DNA from: Whitmania pigra
Lineage: Eukaryota; Annelida; Clitellata; Hirudinida; Haemopidae
Assembly (NCBI GenBank): GCA_021613335.1
Contig: JAJTWR010000159.1
Coordinates: forward strand, 248,001-312,000
Direction of reading: 5' to 3'
DNA length: 64,000 nucleotides
Shown here: in pieces, positions 57,839 through 64,000 of the stretch
Position numbering within the stretch: position 1 is the stretch's first letter
Layout: every line of letters starts with the position of its first letter
Translations under genes and position numbers: made by a program
The notes under the pieces: model-generated
Database searches by the model: none
The model's input: only the letters and a program-made list of their open reading frames with translations
What the model was told of the DNA's origin: nothing

Positions 57839-60800
57839 CTAACCCAAGAAGTCGTTTTCTGATTCAATATCGTATGCAACATTCCCTTCGGCACTCTTCT
57901 GGGTTGCTTGGATGACTCTTGGATTGTTCGGGGGGCATGTGCTACTTGTGTCCTCTGACTTTTCTTGGGTAGTCAAACATGTTTGGTTGGGGTTAGGTGC
58001 TGCATTCTGCATCTTCGGCTTTGCTGTCGCGTTGACGTATCTCTTACTCTTTGGCAAAGTTTGCGATGGTTGTTTAGGAACTGAATTACTTTTGCTGTTG
58101 GTGTGTGACTTGTTAGGCTGCTCTTTTTCTTTAGAGTTCAAAGTAGTTTTGCAGCCAACACTTAGAACATCATTTTTCTTGGATGGAGCTGATAAAGGTT
58201 TGGCCTGACTTTCATCAGTGTCAGTTTTAGATTTCTTAACAGGTATTGGTGAACTTGTGTTGTGGTATCTTTTGCGAGCATTGCTCTGCAAGGGATTAAA
58301 AAAATAATAGAAATGAAATTCGTCAATTGGGGACTAACGAACACTTTATAACAAAGTTAGATATTATAAAATTCGCATTTTTGCATTTATTTACAATCTT
58401 ATTGTTTGGAAAATAATTACATTGGGAACAATTGCAATTGCCAAATACTCACATAAAAATAGCATTCTTCATCATGAGATTTTGATGAAAGATGATGAAG
58501 TAACTCATCCTTATTAGGAAAATAAGTCTTGCATGGCCTGCAGTAAAACCCGGCTGTGACAGGACATATAGACTCTGAACCTAAAGAATAACCCAAGCAG
58601 TGTTTTTTTATAAAAAAAATAATTTACATTTCACTAAAGCATAACAAAAACCTCTTATGGGCAGTACTTTCCCTGACTTTGGCTTAATTAGAGAGCTTTC
58701 ATTAAATTTAGAACCATTCCATGATGATGGCACATCTGACATTTTCTTTGTAAAACAAATTTTTAATTACAGACTTTTAATAGCCTATGTTAACACAAAG
58801 TAAAATACACACCTTGACATGATCTTCCTTAAGTAAATGGTCAAGATATGAAGATAACTTCATATTTGTCAGCCCACAATCCTTACAACTGTGTGAACAA
58901 TCATCATAAAAACTTAACTTCTGGGATGAATCTTTAAGATTATTTCCATTGTCTCGATTTTTGAATTTATCAGATGAATGCCTTGAATTTGTGGGATTCA
59001 TTGATATGAATGGAAATTTATCATCCAGTCTACTTGATTTTTCCATTCTGTGAGTTTGTACATCCTCACGATTTGTAAGCTTTTAAAGAACATAAAATAA
59101 GAACTGATAGAACAACACAATTTTATGTACCAATTTCAAAAGAGACATTTTTTACCTTAGCATCACAAGTGTATCCAGAACCCCGAAGTCTGTTGAGTGA
59201 AGAAGATGAACTCTTTGAGGCACTTCTAGCACTACTGTTGCTGTAATGTGCTTTATTTGGCCTATCACTGTGCTCCTTCAATCTGAATTTGTCTATCTCC
59301 AGCAAGTGCCTGGGAGTGCTTGCAACAAATTCCTCCCTCAAATCCTTCCTCGTTCCTCCAGATGTTACATTCAACTTTCTTAGGAAGTCTTGAGTCTCTT
59401 TTTCCCATTCATTATGGTCTTTTATCCTTGAGAAACGGGCAAACAGTTCTTGGGTGTTTTCCATTTCATGGCTGCTGGTCTTGGTTGATTTTTGTAAATC
59501 AAAAGCCAGATGATCATATGTAGGAACTGAAGAGAGTGGAGCTTGGTTGCCTGACACCAGAGAAAAGGTGCCATCATCAAAGTCTTCATAAAGACTTTCA
59601 GACTTTGTTTCTGAAACAATTGTACTTTCCTGCTTCGAGGTATTCAATTTAGACATTAAGTCATCGTACAGGGCTCTCACTTTGACAAAATTATGTCTCT
59701 GTGACTCATTCCCTGTATAAGAATTCAAAACATGGGACAAACTTTGTCCATTTTCAATTCCTGATGAAGTAACTGCACATTCACTCATGCCAATGTTATT
59801 ATTGTGCATAATTTGGTTTGGAGCACATTGCACAATTGGCTTGTTTGATCTGCCAATTATGTTTATTCGACTACTTGAAATGCACAAGCTCTGATTGTTT
59901 TGTTGAGCAGTAGAAACAGTGGTAGAATCCATGACACTACTCTGAATAAAATCCATGTTGTTTCTGACTGCACCCCTGTCTTGGGTGGATTCTGCACCTA
60001 TGATCCTTGAAACATTGGAAGTCTGACCAGCATCTTGGTTTGCTTCATGCATAATTCTAAACAAGAAACAGTTTAAGAGCACTGAACCATCTCATGTGTA
60101 TATATTATATAAATGTTATCTAACCGGAAATGACTAACACCTCCATATTCTGGGGGACATAGTATTTGAGCCATGTCTTTGATGTTTTGGAGAATATTCT
60201 TGGCCTCTGTGCTCTTAGCATCAAGGGTTGTGAATTGTGAAGATGACTTGATCATGTAACCACCTGACGTTGGCACTGTATCTGATAATATTTGGACATC
60301 AAATTAACATTTTCAACGCAATCAAATGGAAATTGAAGAAAATCAAGAAGGTGTCATTAATTCAACCTGCATGAGCAATGTTATAGTAACTTATTAAACC
60401 AAATTAGAAAAACTTATTAACAACTTATTAAAAAAATTAAAATCACTTTTTAGTTAATGTATAATTGGTCTAAGCACCCCTGATATGATTGCCCAAGGCA
60501 CTATATAAATGTACTTTCATTATTATTATTTACTATTATGCATACTTTGTGGTGATGAGGTTGGATAAGTTTTTATAGAAAGTGCCTTCCATCCATCCAG
60601 TTTGTTCAACATGTCTCTGGTTCGACTTGCCATTTCAAATGCTTTTTTCAAAGAAGTGGACTTGTCATTAGAGTTTGTGCTGGTGACATTATCAGTAACA
60701 TCAGTGTAAGGTCTATGTGATTCTGAGGAATTTGCAGCACCATTTGATACTGAAAATGGATTTTCACTCGAACTTCCACTCCATGTAGAATGATCTCTTG

Positions 60801-62586
60801 CTAAATTCTGAAGAGGGACAGCTGTATGGTCCTACAGAAGCATGTACAAAAACGAAAATTTTAAAAATACATCCATACCACAGTAAAGCAAGTATGGTGA
60901 AAATATAAACTTAATAAGGAAATATAAGAAAAAACAATTTAGATAAATATATCCTTTACCTGGAGTTGTTCTAGAAAAAGATTTGTCATTAATCAGTTAA
61001 TATTTATTTATTTACCACAGTCATTTGATGACATGCCTAGATGTCATTTAATGAGGCCCTGCAGCCCAATACATAATAATGCCAGAATTTGAAGACAATT
61101 TGATGTCATGCATAAAATGACCTTGTTAAGGAACAATTTTTAATCAATCTAGACTTGGAATGTGATCAAGTGCACAGTGGCACTTGAATTTTATCTCAAG
61201 CTGATAACTGCTGTAACTAAGGCTGGCAATGGTTACCAAAATATCTGCTAAGAACAGGGAGAAGAAGACTGCTGAAAAAACTCAACCCTATGGATCACCT
61301 TAATGCAACTTTGCCTGACCACGAAGTCGGTATTGTTCACTCCTGAAACATATGTTCTAAATCACTGAGGCTACTGCCCAGCTATCAACTCAACCCTCAG
61401 GATAGCAGTTTCCATGTTGCAATGTAGATGATATGCCAACCGAGTTGAAGCGAGGAGGGTTGCATCGTTAAGATGAACAAGGTGTTCGAAATGTAGACAG
61501 TAAGCAGAAATCAGAGATTGATCTATAAGATAAAGATAGTTGATGGTAGTATGAAAAAGGTGAGCTGAAATTGACCAAACTTGGAGGAGGGGATGCAACA
61601 CATTGGGACACTTGTTAATGCACTGATGTAACTGAGCTTGTCATCTTGGCACTCAGTAGATGCAGAACTGCTAGTCTAACTGCCAAGGTCAGTTGCCTCA
61701 CCAAAAAACATTGACAGTTTTATAGTTATATGGTAGTCTTTCTCACAAGTTTTCTCTGTAGCAACACCTCTTTGCCAAGATCCATCTCCAGGAGTAATGT
61801 GTTTAGCGCAGTAGTAAGGGTTGAATAATAGAAATCAGCCATGTGATTGTCATTCGTGGAAGACTGGGTTACTGTGTCAGCAAAGTTTCTCCAAGTCTGA
61901 GAAGAAGAAACCATTCTGAGCCTTATGTAACAAGATTCCTTTAATGCACCTCTCAATTGAAACAAATCAAGGAAACCCTTTTCAAATTTATCAACCTTAA
62001 TGATTGGATTGTCCTAGCCATTTTTTTTGAGTGCAATGAACAACATTCCACTCTTCACAAATGGCACCATCAACAATCAGTCCAACGACACTTTTATGTA
62101 GAATGTCCAAATGGCTGGAATATGCTTAATATTGTTCTCCCACTGTATATTTTGTTACGAAGTCGCTGTTACTCATCTATGATACATATTAACCAACAAA
62201 GTTTTCTTGTCCATTATAATTGGTACAGCACAACTCCATTTGTAGGCAAGAAGTTGGGGCTTATGGATGTAATTACAGACTGGCTTATAAAATTATATGG
62301 CAAATAATTGCAAAATTTTAAATAAGAATGGATGGATGAATGTTTTGGTAATAATAGATTTAGTCCACTACACCACAATACAACATAATTTTTTAGGCAA
62401 CAAGTTCAATGTAGCAAATATTTCCTAGGCTCTATTAAATAAAAACATGACGTATTGCCAACTTCTCACCTTTATAAATGGGTTTCTTCTGATATGTTCA
62501 TTCCAAGTTTTGACAGATGGCAGATATAACGAACCCCTCGGTTCCCCCGTTGAATCTATAATGCCGGTGTTGATTTCGTTATCCAT
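57839..62586 (-). CDS. uncharacterised protein with two C2H2-like zinc fingers
   Basis: Eight exons, 798 aa: 62470-62586, 60546-60831, 60125-60281, 59156-60056, 58813-59079, 58652-58745, 58453-58580, 57839-58285; phases close and all junctions are GT-AG. The N-terminal two-thirds is Ser/Thr/Asn-rich and probably disordered, apart from helices such as LKKAFEMASRTRDMLNKL, VKVRALYDDLMSKL and ELFARFSRIKDHNEWEKETQ. Two fingers follow: CKDCGLTNMKLSSYLDHLLK with a second His (C-x2-C-x12-H-x5-H), and FYCRPCKTYFPNKDELLHHL with a later His (C-x2-C-x12-H-x5-H), spaced like matrin/U1-type fingers of nuclear RNA- or chromatin-associated proteins. The tail is Lys/Pro/Ser-rich with RKRYHN and PVKKSK (possible nuclear signal). 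I do not recognise an orthologue; ZNF318-like is only a guess. Intron 1 is 1.6 kb. Confidence 0.85.
60491..60530 (+). repeat. SINE-type tail in zinc-finger gene intron 2
   Basis: CCCAAGGCACTATATAAATG followed by an ATT-rich run, the usual 3' tail of tRNA-derived SINEs and similar to the GCTATATAAAT unit at 30820. Confidence 0.5.
60845..62465. other. intron 1 of the zinc-finger gene
   Basis: 1.6 kb intron with several short open frames on both strands (61371-61601, 61726-61965, 61957-62307) that carry no known domain. Probably includes an unclassified old repeat. Confidence 0.4.
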
Positions 62587-62679
62587 TAAGTTCTCAAACG
62601 TTTACATCCGATAACTTAAACGGTTCGCCGTAAATATTATGAACCACACGAGAAATAAAATGACAAAGACATCTAAACT

Positions 62680-62730
62680 AATTTATTTATTTGATTATAG
62701 TCCTTTGCATAACTGAGATGATTTGGATTT
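62680..62730 (-). repeat. retroposon 3' tail, copy 3
   Basis: On the minus strand reads TCATCTCAGTTATGCAAAGG then ACTATAATCAAATAAATAAA, nearly identical to the copy at 12078-12136. Confidence 0.65.
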
Positions 62731-62944
62731 AAACTAATCTTTTACGCGAAGTTATATATTGTCAAAAATTAATATATTTTAATAAATTGATGCAATAACA
62801 TTAAAAATAGTTAAAGTCATAATAACATTCTCCTCATTGTAAATCAAAGATCGTATTAATTAAACGTTAGTAATACTCGTACCCGCACAATGGTTTTATG
62901 ACCTTGTGCTCATATTCAGGGCAGGAGATTAAATAGGATTTTGC

Positions 62945-63238
62945 GATTAGGGGTACGGTGTTAACCAAGAGATAGTAGTTTGCCTTCAATCCCACATGCA
63001 CTGAGCTTTTTTTTGAAGCCTTTGATGGGGCACCTTATCAAATGCTTTTGCGAAGTCTAGGTACACTACATCTACAAAAAACTCAAGTAGGTTGGTAAGA
63101 CACGATCTGTTCTTAGTAAAACCATGTTAGCTCTTTCCAATCACTTCGTTTCTTCCAAAAAAAGTTGATACAGCCTCTTTGATCATTCTTTCCATTACCT
63201 TGCAAACTATAGAAGTTAAGCTTACTGGCCTGTAGTTG
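62945..63238 (-). pseudogene. CR1/Jockey-type LINE reverse transcriptase fragment
   Basis: Minus strand reads NYRPVSLTSIVCKVMERMIK, then HGFTKNRSCLTNLLEF and VYLDFAKAFDKVPHQRL, the first RT motifs of a CR1/Jockey-type LINE. One in-frame stop precedes HGF. Probably the same class of element as the 3' end at 41880-42310. Confidence 0.85.
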
Positions 63239-63307
63239 GATAACGTAAGCATTATAAGAAACGCATATTCCAACAATCAGAATAAGCACTTTTATAGTTT
63301 TTATAAT

Positions 63308-63420
63308 AATAATAATAATTAATTTATAAAGCGCCGTGTGCGTAGCGTCAGAGGCGCCTTGTGTCTTCGCTGTCCCATGAAGTCCTGAAGAGATGAGTCT
63401 TCAGGTGACGTTTGTAGTGA
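63308..63420 (+). repeat. GCGTCAGAGGCGCC repeat, best copy
   Basis: Starts in ATAATAATTAATTTATAAAG, then GCGCCGTGTGCGTAGCGTCA and GAGGCGCC. Related copies at 30800-30860 (-), 45931 (+) and 48161 (-). Likely part of a dispersed retroposon. Confidence 0.6.
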
Positions 63421-63451
63421 ATTGTTTCATGTTGTTTAACATTTTCCCCTG

Positions 63452-64000
63452 TTGGCGTTAATGGCAACATTCATGGCATTTTTCATCTCAAAAATCGCCA
63501 ACATTCATCAGTCAATCGCAAATACACCTTCTTCATCATCTATCTCATTCCTTCCAACTAGGCAGTTCACTGGCACGCCTCTTTCGACTCTTCTTCCTGT
63601 CTCGCCTATAGAAGTCTTGAAAGCCATTCGAGCTCTGCCCAGCAAAACCTCCCCGCCTCCTTTCCCAACCTATATCCTAAAAAAGTATTCCCCCATTCTA
63701 TCTCCAACCCTCTCCAAACTCGCCAACATTTCCTTTAGCTCCGGCGTCTTTCCTTCAATCTTCAAGCGCGCGCAAGTATTCTCCTTGCAAAAAAAGCAGG
63801 CCTCGACCCTAGCTCCCCGTCTAATTACAGACCAATCTCCAACCTCTCCACTATATCAAAACTATTAGAAAGGCTCATCCTTTCTAGAATCAGTCCCCAT
63901 ATTACTAAGTCCTCTAACTTCTCTCTATTCCAATCCGCCTTTAGACCTGGTTTCTCCACAGAGACCGCTCTTTCCCATATTTTCAACAATATATCTCACA
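63452..64000 (+). pseudogene. L2/CR1-like LINE reverse transcriptase, truncated by window edge
   Basis: Plus strand: FFISKIANIHQSI, LPVSPIEVLKAIRALPSKTS, YILKKYSPILSPTLSKLANI, then after a frame change near 63795 [20 protein letters not shown] and FQSAFRPGFSTETALSHIFN. These are the N-terminal thumb-side and first RT motifs of an L2-type LINE; the rest lies beyond the window. Confidence 0.85.

Noticed and set aside
60960..60985. Possible 11-nt microexon in intron 1 of the zinc-finger gene
   Set aside because: It has AG and GT borders but would break the phase between exons 1 and 2.
1..64000. CRISPR arrays, phage, plasmid or bacterial operons
   Set aside because: No regularly spaced repeats, no ribosome-binding sites or operons; gene structure is animal nuclear.

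Overview
This window is from an intron-rich, AT-rich animal nuclear genome. The split genes have GT-AG introns and no bacterial-style operons, and the proteins are animal types (p31comet, NASP, HACD3, CCT4, PIGU, NFU1, an ankyrin-Roc-COR-death protein). A neuropeptide F exon at the left end has a mature-peptide region closest in character to mollusc, annelid and brachiopod NPFs, so a lophotrochozoan is my best guess. The species cannot be named from the sequence alone.

Layout. 1-29.4 kb is gene-dense: NPF (-), NASP (-), a GGT6/7-like gamma-glutamyltransferase homologue (-), a 17-exon ankyrin-Roc-COR-death protein (+), MAD2L1BP/p31comet (+), SAYSD1 (-), an IQCC-like IQ-motif protein (+), intronless PIGU (+) and a choline/ethanolamine phosphotransferase homologue (-). 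29.4-44.1 kb is a transposon graveyard: several hAT families, a MULE, LINE and SINE pieces, with no convincing host gene. 44.1-62.6 kb is gene-dense again: NFU1 (-, introns swollen by transposons), HACD3 (+), CCT4 (+) and an unfamiliar two-zinc-finger protein (-). 62.6-64 kb is retroelement debris running off the window.

I rebuilt the gene models exon by exon. Apart from a few marked junctions, splice phases close and total CDS lengths are multiples of three: NASP 443 aa, ankyrin-ROCO 1032, MAD2L1BP 275, SAYSD1 162, IQCC-like 104, PIGU 434, CEPT-like 431, NFU1 about 290, HACD3 388, CCT4 528, zinc-finger protein 798. Three divergent pairs share short spacers: GGT-like/ROCO 552 bp, SAYSD1/IQCC 387 bp, NFU1/HACD3 238 bp.

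Most interesting are intact genes that look like non-catalytic members of enzyme families. The CEPT-like protein keeps the family fold but has lost most of the CDP-alcohol phosphotransferase motif, including the last two Asp. The GGT-like protein lacks the catalytic Thr and the downstream substrate-binding block. The DAPK-like protein has ankyrin, Roc, COR and death regions but no kinase. Several transposons are delimited by matching terminal inverted repeats and target-site duplications read directly here.
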